Source: Hymenobacter sp. UV11 (GTDB lineage Bacteria; Bacteroidota; Bacteroidia; Cytophagales; Hymenobacteraceae). From it: a stretch of DNA of 64,000 nucleotides. A model generated the notes under the pieces. The model searched no databases and had not been told where the DNA came from. It was given only the letters and a program-made list of their open reading frames with translations. Made by a program: the position numbers and the translations under genes. Positions within the stretch are counted from its first letter, which is position 1. Each line of letters starts with the position of its first letter. Positions 48,779 to 55,930 of the stretch are shown here, one piece after another. Location of the stretch: contig NZ_SRII01000004.1 in assembly GCF_004684095.1 (NCBI RefSeq), forward strand, positions 409,760 through 473,759, read 5' to 3'.

Positions 48779-49351
48779 TTACCCCAGCGCGTCGAGCGAA
48801 AGGCGCTCGGGCTGCATGAGGCGCCGAAACTCGCTCACCGAGCGGCCCGTCACCTGCCGAAACTGGTTGCTCAGGTGCTGGCCCGAGCTGTAGCGCAGTT
48901 GGTCGGCAATCTGCACCAGCGTCATCTCGCCATAGCTGAGCAGCTCCTTCACGCGCTCTATCTTCATGCGAATGAGGTACTTTTCGATGGTGAGGTTGGC
49001 GGTGCGCGAAAACACTTTGCTCAGGTGCGAGTAGGTAGTGGCAAAGCGGTCGGCCAGGAAAGCCGAAGTCGTGAGGGGCGCCGGCGCGGTGCGCAGGTGC
49101 TCCAGGTACTCTTGCAGCACGCCCTTTATTTGTTCGGTCAGCTGCTCAGCGCGGTCGAGCAGCACGTCGAAGCCGGCTTCGCGCAGCAGCGGGGCCACCA
49201 CGCGGGGGTCAACGGGCGTGCCCGGCGCGAGCTGAGCCGTACCGAGGGTAACGCTGGTAGGCTCATAGCCAGCCTTCACCAGCAAGTTCTGAACCGCCTC
49301 GACGCAACGCGGGCAAACCATATTTTTGATGTGCAACAGATTGGTTTTCAC
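48779..49351 (-). CDS. HMA-like domain fused to an AraC-type DNA-binding domain
   Basis: This is a 190-residue regulator. Residues 1-65 resemble a heavy-metal-associated domain: NMVCPRCVEAVQNLLVKAGY has the CxxC metal-binding pair and the later GFDVLLD end. Residues about 85-185 are an AraC double helix-turn-helix (FATTYSHLSKVFSRTANLTIEKYLIRMKIERV, SSGQHLSNQFRQVTGRSVSEFRR). It should sense Cu(I) or another soft metal and control the locus; the fusion itself is seen directly, the metal is inferred. Full AraC proteins usually carry a sugar-type sensor domain instead. Confidence 0.85.
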   Translation of the reverse strand: MKTNLLHIKNMVCPRCVEAVQNLLVKAGYEPTSVTLGTAQLAPGTPVDPRVVAPLLREAGFDVLLDRAEQLTEQIKGVLQEYLEHLRTAPAPLTTSAFLADRFATTYSHLSKVFSRTANLTIEKYLIRMKIERVKELLSYGEMTLVQIADQLRYSSGQHLSNQFRQVTGRSVSEFRRLMQPERLSLDALG

Positions 49352-49359
49352 GGATAGAA

Positions 49360-49713
49360 TTAAGGTAAAATAGGTGAACGACGGGGCCCCGCCGACTGGC
49401 GGGTTGGCTGGCTGGCCCGGCGAGCCGGGGCCGGCGTGGGGGCTCCCAGCCAGCTTTTACCAAACCAATGGGTGCTGGCCCACCCAATAAACGGAATAAC
49501 GGCCAGAAAAGTAACGGATAGCAAACAAAAACCTATGAAAAATGCGCCCGCCAGCCGCCCCACAAACCGGTCGCCGAAGCCAAATAGATAGAGTACCAGG
49601 CTGGCACTCAGCACAAAGCTGATGGTGGCCAGCACACCCACCCGGCGCCAATTATAGGCGGCCAGGCGGCGGCGCAGGCTTTGCGAGCGGGTAGGGGGGG
49701 TAGGGCGAGCCAT
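49360..49713 (-). CDS. Small membrane protein, unknown function
   Basis: This is a 117-residue protein with two hydrophobic segments (VGVLATISFVLSASLVLYLFGF and LAGAFFIGFCLLSVTFLAVIPFIGWA) between Arg-rich ends. The C-terminus is Pro/Arg-rich and likely disordered. Its stop lies 8 bases before the start of the HMA-AraC regulator on the same strand, so the two are probably co-transcribed. No family is recognised. Confidence 0.6.
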   Translation of the reverse strand: MARPTPPTRSQSLRRRLAAYNWRRVGVLATISFVLSASLVLYLFGFGDRFVGRLAGAFFIGFCLLSVTFLAVIPFIGWASTHWFGKSWLGAPTPAPARRASQPTRQSAGPRRSPILP

Positions 49714-49877
49714 TGGGGCAAATTTACCGCCGCCGCCGCAACTGCGCCGCGGCCGGGTGGCCGGCCTTGTTTTTTGGGTGCCGCCCTGGCCTCGCTGGGG
49801 GCGGCGGTAGTACCTTGCGGCCAGTTTTCCTCACTGCCTGCCCTCGCCGGGGGCGGCCGCTATTTTTTTCTATTTCC

Positions 49878-50147
49878 ATGACTACCCGCACTTTCCGCTT
49901 GCTCGGGCTAGCTTTTGCCCTTCCTCTTGTTCTTAGCGCCTGCAGCGACCACCCGAAGGTGGGGTCCGTCAACGTAGAGCAAAGCTCGTACAAAGGAGAG
50001 TATGCGCTGCCGCGCCAGGGCACCACCAACGGTGATTCGCTCACCGCCGGCCTCAGCCAGGATACCGCCCGCCACCCCACGGGCAAGCAGCTCTACAACA
50101 ATGCTGCCCGCTCGGCCGATAAGAACCACGACGGCGTAGCCGACTAA
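49878..50147 (+). CDS. Small lipoprotein, unknown function
   Basis: This is an 89-residue lipoprotein from the ATG at 49878 (MTTRTFRLLGLAFALPLVLSAC), with lipobox LSAC. The frame is open upstream to 49713 but that part has no signal sequence. The short mature part is polar and ends in AARSADKNHDGVAD, an EF-hand-like acidic loop that might bind calcium. No family is recognised. A nested inverted repeat follows directly. Confidence 0.65.
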   Translation: MTTRTFRLLGLAFALPLVLSACSDHPKVGSVNVEQSSYKGEYALPRQGTTNGDSLTAGLSQDTARHPTGKQLYNNAARSADKNHDGVAD

Positions 50148-50148
50148 T

Positions 50149-50325
50149 AATCGCAGATTAAGCAGATGGCGCTGATTTCGCAGATTCGAACGGCGCGCAC
50201 GCCCCTACATTATTACTAAAAAGGCCTCCCTTTCGCGAAGAAAGGGAGGCCTTTTTATGTTTAAGAAGAGCATTTTAGCGCCGTTCGAATCTGCGAAATC
50301 AGCGCCATCTGCTTAATCTGCGATT
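50149..50325. repeat. Nested inverted repeat enclosing a terminator
   Basis: Perfect 48-base outer arms (50149-50196 and 50278-50325), beginning AATCGCAGATTAAGCAGATG, surround a separate terminator hairpin. The right arm touches the stop codon of the beta-propeller lipoprotein gene. The structure spans the whole gap between two convergent genes. Confidence 0.93.
50218..50256. terminator. Bidirectional terminator inside the nested inverted repeat
   Basis: A 17-bp stem AAAAAGGCCTCCCTTTC with its perfect complement and a 5-base loop has A and T runs on both sides. Confidence 0.93.
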
Positions 50326-51395
50326 TAGTAGAACACGAAGCCGTTGGGCCCTACTTTCACCGTGAATGAGTCGATAACGGCTCCTCCAGCGGCCGGGTAG
50401 CGCAGAAAGCGGCCGTTGGTGGTGTAGCCGGTCGAAACGGCCGCGTAGAGCGTATTGTCGCGCGGGTCGATGCCAAAGCCGTTGAAGTTGCGGCGGATGA
50501 AGGGGGTAGTGGGCAGCGCCGTGGCCGTCGTGCTCATCTTATACTCGGCCCCGTTGAAGCCATAATAAAGTTGGGTTTTGTCGGGGCTGATGCGCAGCTG
50601 GCTGGGGCTACCCCCGGCAAAAGCCAGCTTGAGCTGCGTGGCCGGGCTGGCCGCCGCAAAGCGCACCAGGGCACCCGGCGTGCTGCTGATAACATTGTAC
50701 GGCGACACTGTATTGTAAACCGTGAAGCCCGAGCACAGCGCCCAGATGTTGCCGGCCTGGTCGGCCACCACGTTGCGCGGGCCATCGCTGACAGTGACGG
50801 TAGACGTTACCTTATTGGTAGCCGCATCAATGATAGATACCGTATTATCATAGCTGTTAGGTACATACAGTAGGCCGTTGAGCGCGATGAGCTGCTCGGG
50901 GTTGCGGCCCACCGTGATGCTGTCGATAACGGTGTTGGTGGTCAGGTTCAGCACCATCACCTTGCCGGGCTGGTAGCTGGTGTAGGGCCCGCGCCACGAC
51001 GTGACGTAGCCCCGCGTGGCCGAGGTAGCGGCAAAATAGCGCGGCTGCCGGATGTTGCGGATGGTGGCCAGGGACTTGAAATCGGGCACGCTTACGACTT
51101 CCACTTTATTGGAAGCATTGACGCAGATGTAGCCCTGGGTGCCCGCAATGCCCATATCCTGTATCACATCGCCGAGCGCTGAGCCGTTGTTAATCGTGCC
51201 GAAAGCATCCGTCAGCAGCGCCTTGCTGGCGGTGCCGAAGGCACTTATGGTGCCGTCGCCCTTGCCAAACTGGCCTTCGCTCAGGATATAAACGCCCGGC
51301 GAAGCCGGCACTGACGGCCCGGCGTCCTCGTTTTTGGGGTCGCAGCCCACCAGCACCGTGGCGCCTAGCAATAGAGCAAGCAGAGATTTTTTCAT
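50325..51395 (-). CDS. YVTN/beta-propeller surface lipoprotein, BtuG-like
   Basis: This is a 356-residue lipoprotein with lipobox LVGC at about residue 19. It has repeated propeller blades with YVTN-type motifs: VMVLNLTTNTVIDSITVGRNPEQLIALNG, VSIIDAATNKVTSTVTVSDGPRNVV. It follows the BtuB-like receptor by 59 bases in the same operon, under the cobalamin riboswitch. In Bacteroides, BtuG is a surface beta-propeller that captures B12 for BtuB, so a BtuG-like role is the natural inference. The detailed sequence match to BtuG was not tested, and DUF5074-type propellers occur elsewhere. Confidence 0.8.
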   Translation of the reverse strand: MKKSLLALLLGATVLVGCDPKNEDAGPSVPASPGVYILSEGQFGKGDGTISAFGTASKALLTDAFGTINNGSALGDVIQDMGIAGTQGYICVNASNKVEVVSVPDFKSLATIRNIRQPRYFAATSATRGYVTSWRGPYTSYQPGKVMVLNLTTNTVIDSITVGRNPEQLIALNGLLYVPNSYDNTVSIIDAATNKVTSTVTVSDGPRNVVADQAGNIWALCSGFTVYNTVSPYNVISSTPGALVRFAAASPATQLKLAFAGGSPSQLRISPDKTQLYYGFNGAEYKMSTTATALPTTPFIRRNFNGFGIDPRDNTLYAAVSTGYTTNGRFLRYPAAGGAVIDSFTVKVGPNGFVFY

Positions 51396-51454
51396 AGGGA
51401 AAGAAAAATGCTGAGGTCAATCAGCTGAAAAAAGAAGAAGTAAAAAATTGAAAA

Positions 51455-53497
51455 TCACTGATAATCGAAGCGCAGGCTGACGCTGAACGCCCGCGGCGGC
51501 GCGGGCCGGGCCGGGTAGCTGTCGTAGCGGCGGTTGAGCAGGTTGGTGCTTTGCACGAGCAGGGTGAGGCCGGTGTGGTGGGGTAGGGGCACGGTGCGGC
51601 CCAGCGTGGCCCCCAGCAGCCCCACCGCCGGCAAAAAGCTGCTGGCCGACGCATCGGTGTAGGCAAAGCTGCTGAAGGTGAACGCCGTGCTGGCCAGCCA
51701 GCCGCGCCACGCGTGGTCGGTGCTAAAGGTGGCGCGGTGCAGCGGCACGTAGGCCAGCTGCACGCCCACGGGGTCGGTATCAGCGGCGATGCCCTGGGTT
51801 TTTTGGGTCGAGGTGAAGGCGTAGCTAATCCGCGCCGCCCCTCGGTAGCGACCCTGGCGCAGACGCAGCGCCGAGCTGGCCTCCAGGCCCTGGCTGCGCA
51901 CCTGGCGCAGGTTGCGCGGCGAGTAGGCGCCGCCCGCGCCCAGCGGCAGCCACTGCACCCAGTTATCCACGAGCTGAGAAAAAGCGGTCAGCTCCGTTTC
52001 GAGGGCCAGGTGCGCGGCCGAGCCCAGGCGATGGCGCAGGCCCACTTCGTAGCCGCCGCCGGCCTCGGCCAGCAGGTCGGGGTTGCCGCCGGGCCGCCAG
52101 TAGCGCTCATTAAGAGTAGGGGCGCGGTAGGTGCGCGCCGCGCTGGCCTTGAGCGTGAGGCCCGGCCGCTGAGCGGGGGGTAGGGAATCAGAGGCCGAAT
52201 TAAGCGGCTGATATACATCCCACTCCAGGCCCACGGTGGGCGTGAGGGGCGCCAGGCCGGCCGGTAGCGCTGCCTGGCGCAGGTTGGCCGACAGGCGCAG
52301 GGTAGGGCGCGGGTCGTAGCGCAGCAGGGCAAAGGCAGCGGCCCGGTTTTCGGCAATTGGCTCGTCGCCGTAGCCATCCACCAGGGCCGCGAAGTGCTGG
52401 GCCTCCAGGCCCAGGCGCAGGCTGCCGCGCGGGCCCAGCGGGGCCGTGTAGTCGGCCTGGCTCTGGGTGGTGCGCACCCGCGAGTTGCTGATGGCGCCCT
52501 GGTCGGAGTAATTGATAATGTCCTCAAACCACGCCCCGCGCACCGACCACTGCCCGCCGCCGCTGGTGGTGCGCCGGTAGCCCAGCACTAGGCGGCGGCT
52601 CTGGTCAATTTCGCGGGCGTTGGAGCCGGCCACGCTGGTGCCCTGCTGAATCTCGCGGTCGGCGTCGGTCAGCCACACCGAGGCGGTGAGCTCGCCGGCC
52701 GCGCCCACCCGCCACGCCAGGTCAGGGCTGAAGCTCCACTGGTGGCGCAGGGCCGCGTTTTGCATGGTGTAGCGCACCAGGCCGGCGGGCTCGCGCACCA
52801 GGTAGGGGTAGTCGTTTTGGGCCTGGCGGTAGCTGGCGGCCACCCGCACGGCCAGGGTGGCGCTCGCCGCGCGGGCCTCCACGTTGCCGCCCCGCAGGCC
52901 AAAGCTGCCGGCATCGGCCTGCACGCTGCCGCGCAGGCCGGGCCGCCAGTCGGGCTCGGTGCGCAGCACAATGGCCCCGCCCACGGCCCCGCTGCCGTAG
53001 AGCGCGGCGGCCGGCCCCAGCTGCACCGCCAGCTGCGTATTGCCACTGATGGGTAGCAGCGACAAGTCATTCTGGCCCAGCGTGGGCAGCATGATATTCA
53101 GGCCGTTCCAGAGCACGGCCGTGTGCTGCGCCGCCGTGCCCCGCAGCGAGATAGTAGCCAGCTGCCCCGGCCCGTAGTTCTTGATATACAGCCCCAGCCG
53201 GCCGCCGAGCACGTCGGTGGCGGTGCCGCCGCGGTACTGCGCCAGCACCGCCGAGTCGACCTCCAGTCGGCGGCTGCCCACGGCAAAGCGCTCGGGCCGC
53301 ACGGCGCGCACCTGCGCCTCGGGCAGCCGGTGGGCGCGGGTGGTGAGCGTGTCGGGCCGGGTGGGGGCGGTAGGGCGGCTGGGCGCGGTTTGGGCGTGCG
53401 CGGTGGCGCCGGCCGCCAGTAGCGCCGCCAGGACACAGCCGCGCCGCCGGCCCAAAGAGCCGATAGCTGATTTCGCTAAAAACTTGAAAACCAACAC
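51455..53497 (-). CDS. btuB: TonB-dependent vitamin B12 receptor, BtuB-like
   Basis: This is a 680-residue outer-membrane transporter. The start is a GTG at 53497; the signal peptide runs to ATAHAQ. The plug includes VLGGRLGLYIKNYGPGQLATISLRGTAAQHTAVLWNGLNI, VQLGPAAALYGSGAVGGAI. The C-terminus SVSLRFDYQ is a beta signal. A cobalamin riboswitch lies just upstream, and a propeller lipoprotein follows, so the substrate is most likely vitamin B12 or another corrinoid. Cell-surface capture by the propeller and TonB-driven import by this barrel would form one system. Confidence 0.88.
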   Translation of the reverse strand: MLVFKFLAKSAIGSLGRRRGCVLAALLAAGATAHAQTAPSRPTAPTRPDTLTTRAHRLPEAQVRAVRPERFAVGSRRLEVDSAVLAQYRGGTATDVLGGRLGLYIKNYGPGQLATISLRGTAAQHTAVLWNGLNIMLPTLGQNDLSLLPISGNTQLAVQLGPAAALYGSGAVGGAIVLRTEPDWRPGLRGSVQADAGSFGLRGGNVEARAASATLAVRVAASYRQAQNDYPYLVREPAGLVRYTMQNAALRHQWSFSPDLAWRVGAAGELTASVWLTDADREIQQGTSVAGSNAREIDQSRRLVLGYRRTTSGGGQWSVRGAWFEDIINYSDQGAISNSRVRTTQSQADYTAPLGPRGSLRLGLEAQHFAALVDGYGDEPIAENRAAAFALLRYDPRPTLRLSANLRQAALPAGLAPLTPTVGLEWDVYQPLNSASDSLPPAQRPGLTLKASAARTYRAPTLNERYWRPGGNPDLLAEAGGGYEVGLRHRLGSAAHLALETELTAFSQLVDNWVQWLPLGAGGAYSPRNLRQVRSQGLEASSALRLRQGRYRGAARISYAFTSTQKTQGIAADTDPVGVQLAYVPLHRATFSTDHAWRGWLASTAFTFSSFAYTDASASSFLPAVGLLGATLGRTVPLPHHTGLTLLVQSTNLLNRRYDSYPARPAPPRAFSVSLRFDYQ

Positions 53498-53673
53498 GAA
53501 CTAAATTTTCCAACGAAAATTCAGTCCAAAACCCCGTGGAGATTTTCGGGCCGAAGCCAGAAAGCACGCCGGGGCTGAGGCCGAGCGCTATCGCCTACCC
53601 CCAGCCTGGCGGCCGGGTGCGGGCAAGCGCGCTCGTTCTCCGCTCGTCCTCCGCGAGCGCTGAACCTGTGAAT

Positions 53674-53872
53674 GCCCTGGCAGGTCTCCTGGCTTGCGCT
53701 GCCGGGTGGGCTGCCTTCCCACCAGCCTGGTTATCAAGTAATAACCAAAGCCAGCAGTGGCGTGGGGTGCCCACCCCGATGTAGCGCGTACAGTTGCGGG
53801 GACAGCTCCGGCATTGAACCGGATTCCCTTTTCAACCTCGCTCCGTGGGTAGGAGTCTGGTCACCGTGGCGG
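53674..53872 (-). ncRNA. Cobalamin riboswitch of the btuB operon
   Basis: On the minus strand the leader has the classical blocks in order: GGGAATCCGGT, ATGCCGGAGCTGTCCCCGCA, ACTGT, GCCACTG, GGGAAGGC and the B12 box GCCAGGAGACCTGCC. These are the conserved elements of the AdoCbl aptamer. B12 binding would reduce expression of the receptor and the propeller lipoprotein. Confidence 0.95.
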
Positions 53873-53875
53873 GTG

Positions 53876-53909
53876 CAAAGGTAGGGGATTGTCAATTATC
53901 AGTGAGCAA
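53876..53909 (-). promoter_or_regulatory. Promoter of the btuB operon
   Basis: TACCTTTG (53883-53876 on the minus strand) matches the Bacteroidota -7 consensus, with TTG (53909-53907) 23 bases upstream. Transcription would start at about 53870, right at the edge of the riboswitch. Confidence 0.6.
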
Positions 53910-53950
53910 TGAGCAATTATCAAGGGGCAAGAAGCGGTTAGCCAAACCGT

Positions 53951-54063
53951 CTGTCATTGCGAGCGTAACGAAGTGGAGCGCGGCAATCGCACCCGAACGA
54001 GTCGTCTAAACATCGCTCGGGTGCGATTGCCGCGCTCCACTTCGTTACGCTCGCAATGACAAA
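53951..54063. repeat. REP-like inverted repeat, family 1 (copy D)
   Basis: Arms of about 49 bases (GTCATTGCGAGCGTAACG... at 53953) pair with 54013-54063. The ATG of the DNA glycosylase gene (54056) lies inside the right arm. The region from 53498 to 54055 otherwise holds the riboswitch leader, its promoter and short AT-rich repeats of the ATTATCA type. Confidence 0.92.
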
Positions 54064-54664
54064 TACCCTACCCCTTGCTTTTTATCAGCGGCCCGACGTG
54101 CTCGCCATCGCCCGCGAGCTGCTAGGCAAGCGCGTGTGCACCCGCATCGACGGCGAGCTGACCACCGGCCGCATCGTCGAAACGGAGGCCTACCGGCACG
54201 AGGGCGACCCTAGCATCACGCTGCACCTGCAGCGCAAGGCCCGGCAGGCGCAGGCGCTGTACCAGCCCGGCGGCCACGCCTACCTCTACACCGTGTACCG
54301 GGTGCACACGCTCTTCAACCTCACCGTCAACGACGCCGCGCACCCCGACGCAGTACTCATCCGGGCCATCGAGCCGCTCGCTGGCATAGAGGTAATGCTG
54401 CGCCGCCGCGGCCTGCCCAAGGTGGCCCGCAACCTCACCGCCGGCCCCGGCGTGCTGAGCCAGGCGTTGGGCCTCACGCCCGCTCTCAACGGCGAGCTGC
54501 TAACGGGGCCAACTATCTGGCTGGAAGACGCTGGCGAAGTAGTTGACAATGAAAATATTATCGCCAGCTCCCGCGTGGGCCTCGAATACGCTGGTGCCGA
54601 AGCCGTGGCCCTACCCTGGCGCTTCCGCCTCAAGGACAGCAAGTGGGCCAGCCCGGCGAAGTAG
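54056..54664 (+). CDS. DNA-3-methyladenine glycosylase (AAG/MPG family)
   Basis: This is a 202-residue base-excision repair enzyme that removes alkylated purines. It begins MTNTLPLAFYQRPDVLAIARELLGKRVCT. GRIVETEAYRHEGDPS carries the catalytic Glu in ETEAY. PGGHAYLYTVYRVHTLFN matches the conserved AYVYxxYGxH region with Arg for Gly, and RNLTAGPGVLSQALG lies in the usual second half. The middle loop is changed from the family pattern but typical of Bacteroidota members. The start codon sits in a REP-like palindrome, so the mRNA start could be sequestered. Confidence 0.85.
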   Translation: MTNTLPLAFYQRPDVLAIARELLGKRVCTRIDGELTTGRIVETEAYRHEGDPSITLHLQRKARQAQALYQPGGHAYLYTVYRVHTLFNLTVNDAAHPDAVLIRAIEPLAGIEVMLRRRGLPKVARNLTAGPGVLSQALGLTPALNGELLTGPTIWLEDAGEVVDNENIIASSRVGLEYAGAEAVALPWRFRLKDSKWASPAK

Positions 54665-54763
54665 TCAATTATCAATCATCAGTAATCAATTATCAGCCGT
54701 TCTTACACGTCAAGTGCGCCAGCAAAACGACTGATAATTGATTACTGATGATTGATAATTGAC
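54664..54763. repeat. AT-rich inverted repeat covering both gene ends
   Basis: Perfect 33-base arms (54664-54696 and 54731-54763) are built of TCAATTATC/ATCATCAG units. It covers the last bases after the glycosylase stop and the last seven codons of the opposing CDF gene. Related ATTATCA strings recur at 53895-53930. Confidence 0.93.
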
Positions 54764-55749
54764 AAGTGGTGCCGCTCGTCCTTCACGGCATTATGAATGT
54801 CCCACTCGATTTCGTGCTCGAAGGCGTGGCGGCGCACGGGGCACTCGGGCATGTGGCACAGCGAGCAGGCCGCGTAGGAGCACGGGTCGGCGTGCACAAA
54901 CATCTCGACCTCCACGGCCGCGAACCGCGCCCGAATCAGCTCTTCTACTTCGTGAATCTCGGTGTGCACCTTCTCCAAGGAGAAGTAAAACGGCATCTGC
55001 ATGTGGCAGTCGATGTGCAGGTTGGCGCCGTAGCGCTGCACGCGCAGGTTGTGCACATCTATCCAGCAGGGGCGGCGCAGGCGCTGCAATTCGGCAATGA
55101 CCTCGGCCACGGTCGAAAGGTCGCTCTCGTCCATAAGGCCCGATACCGAGCTTCTAACCAGCTGGTAGCCATTGAATAAGATAAACGCGCCCAGGCCCAG
55201 CGCCGCGCCCGAATCGAAGCGGATGATGCCCGTGAAATGCACCAGCACCAGCGCCGCCGACGACACGATGCTCGTGAGCGCGTCGATGTAGAGGTGCTTG
55301 CCATCGCCCACCAGCGCCACCGACTGCACCCGCCGCCCGGCCCGTATCAGCCACAGGCCCAGCCCAAAATTGACCACCGCCGTGCTCGCCAGCAGCGCCA
55401 CGCCCCAGTCGGGCCGCGCCACCGGGTGCGGGTGCAGAAAGCTCAGCGTAGCGCTATAAAGAATAAAAACGCCCGCGATAAAAATCAGCGCGCCCTCGAA
55501 GCCCACCGACAGGTACTCGATTTTGCCGTGGCCGTAGGGATGATTTTCGTCCTTGGGCAAGTCGGCCAGGTAGAGGCTGTAGAGCGCAAAGCCGCTGGTA
55601 AACACGTTGATAATACTCTCCAGCGCGTCGGTGAGCACTACCTGCGATAAGGTGAGGCGGTAGGCGTAGAACTTGGTGAGCACCAAGACGATGCTCACGA
55701 CCAGCGAGAGCAGGCCCAGGCGGCGCTTGAGGCCAGGCGATGCGGACAT
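54742..55749 (-). CDS. Cation diffusion facilitator (CDF) metal exporter
   Basis: This is a 335-residue transporter with six membrane segments and CDF landmarks: VVLTDALESIINV, HPYGHGKIEYLS, and GDGKHLYIDALTSIVS with His and Asp of the second metal-site helix. The C-terminal cytoplasmic domain has the dimer fold and ends with a Cys-rich segment VHADPCSYAACSLCHMPECPVRRHAF. It exports Zn, Fe, Co or Mn; the ion is not determined. The final residues LSIINHQ are encoded by an inverted repeat and are not conserved in the family as far as I know. Confidence 0.92.
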   Translation of the reverse strand: MSASPGLKRRLGLLSLVVSIVLVLTKFYAYRLTLSQVVLTDALESIINVFTSGFALYSLYLADLPKDENHPYGHGKIEYLSVGFEGALIFIAGVFILYSATLSFLHPHPVARPDWGVALLASTAVVNFGLGLWLIRAGRRVQSVALVGDGKHLYIDALTSIVSSAALVLVHFTGIIRFDSGAALGLGAFILFNGYQLVRSSVSGLMDESDLSTVAEVIAELQRLRRPCWIDVHNLRVQRYGANLHIDCHMQMPFYFSLEKVHTEIHEVEELIRARFAAVEVEMFVHADPCSYAACSLCHMPECPVRRHAFEHEIEWDIHNAVKDERHHLSIINHQ

Positions 55750-55851
55750 AAAAAGCAGATTGGGCTCACAAAGGTCGGCACGGTTGCCCGCACTCCGGCC
55801 CCTACCCCCCTGCGTGGCCCGGAAGGCAACTTTTTTCGGAGAAAATCAGTA

Positions 55852-55890
55852 TTTAGGGTGGCTTAAAAATATTTTTAGGTTAGCCTAAAA
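55852..55890. promoter_or_regulatory. Two DtxR/MntR-type operators before nramp
   Basis: TTAGGTTAGCCTAA (55875-55888), within arms TTTTTAGG and CCTAAAAA, matches the centre of the DtxR/IdeR box. A weaker copy, TTAGGGTGGCTTAA, lies at 55853-55866. Both sit just upstream of the -7 element of the Nramp gene, placed to block transcription when metal-bound repressor is present. Confidence 0.75.
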
Positions 55891-55898
55891 ATTGCCCT

Positions 55899-55906
55899 TA
55901 CCTTTG
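55899..55906 (+). promoter_or_regulatory. -7 promoter element of nramp
   Basis: TACCTTTG fits TAnnTTTG. Transcription would start near 55912, leaving a leader of about 20 bases before a TTG at 55931 and almost none before the TTG at 55916. The DtxR-like operator overlaps the -33 region. Confidence 0.65.
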
Positions 55907-55930
55907 TCTTAGTTCTTGATAACCTACGCT

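Noticed and set aside
53893..53940. Repeated ATTATCA/GAGCAAT strings considered as a CRISPR-like or iteron array
   Set aside because: Only a few imperfect short units occur, with no regular spacing or spacers, and the same units appear in the inverted repeat at 54664-54763.
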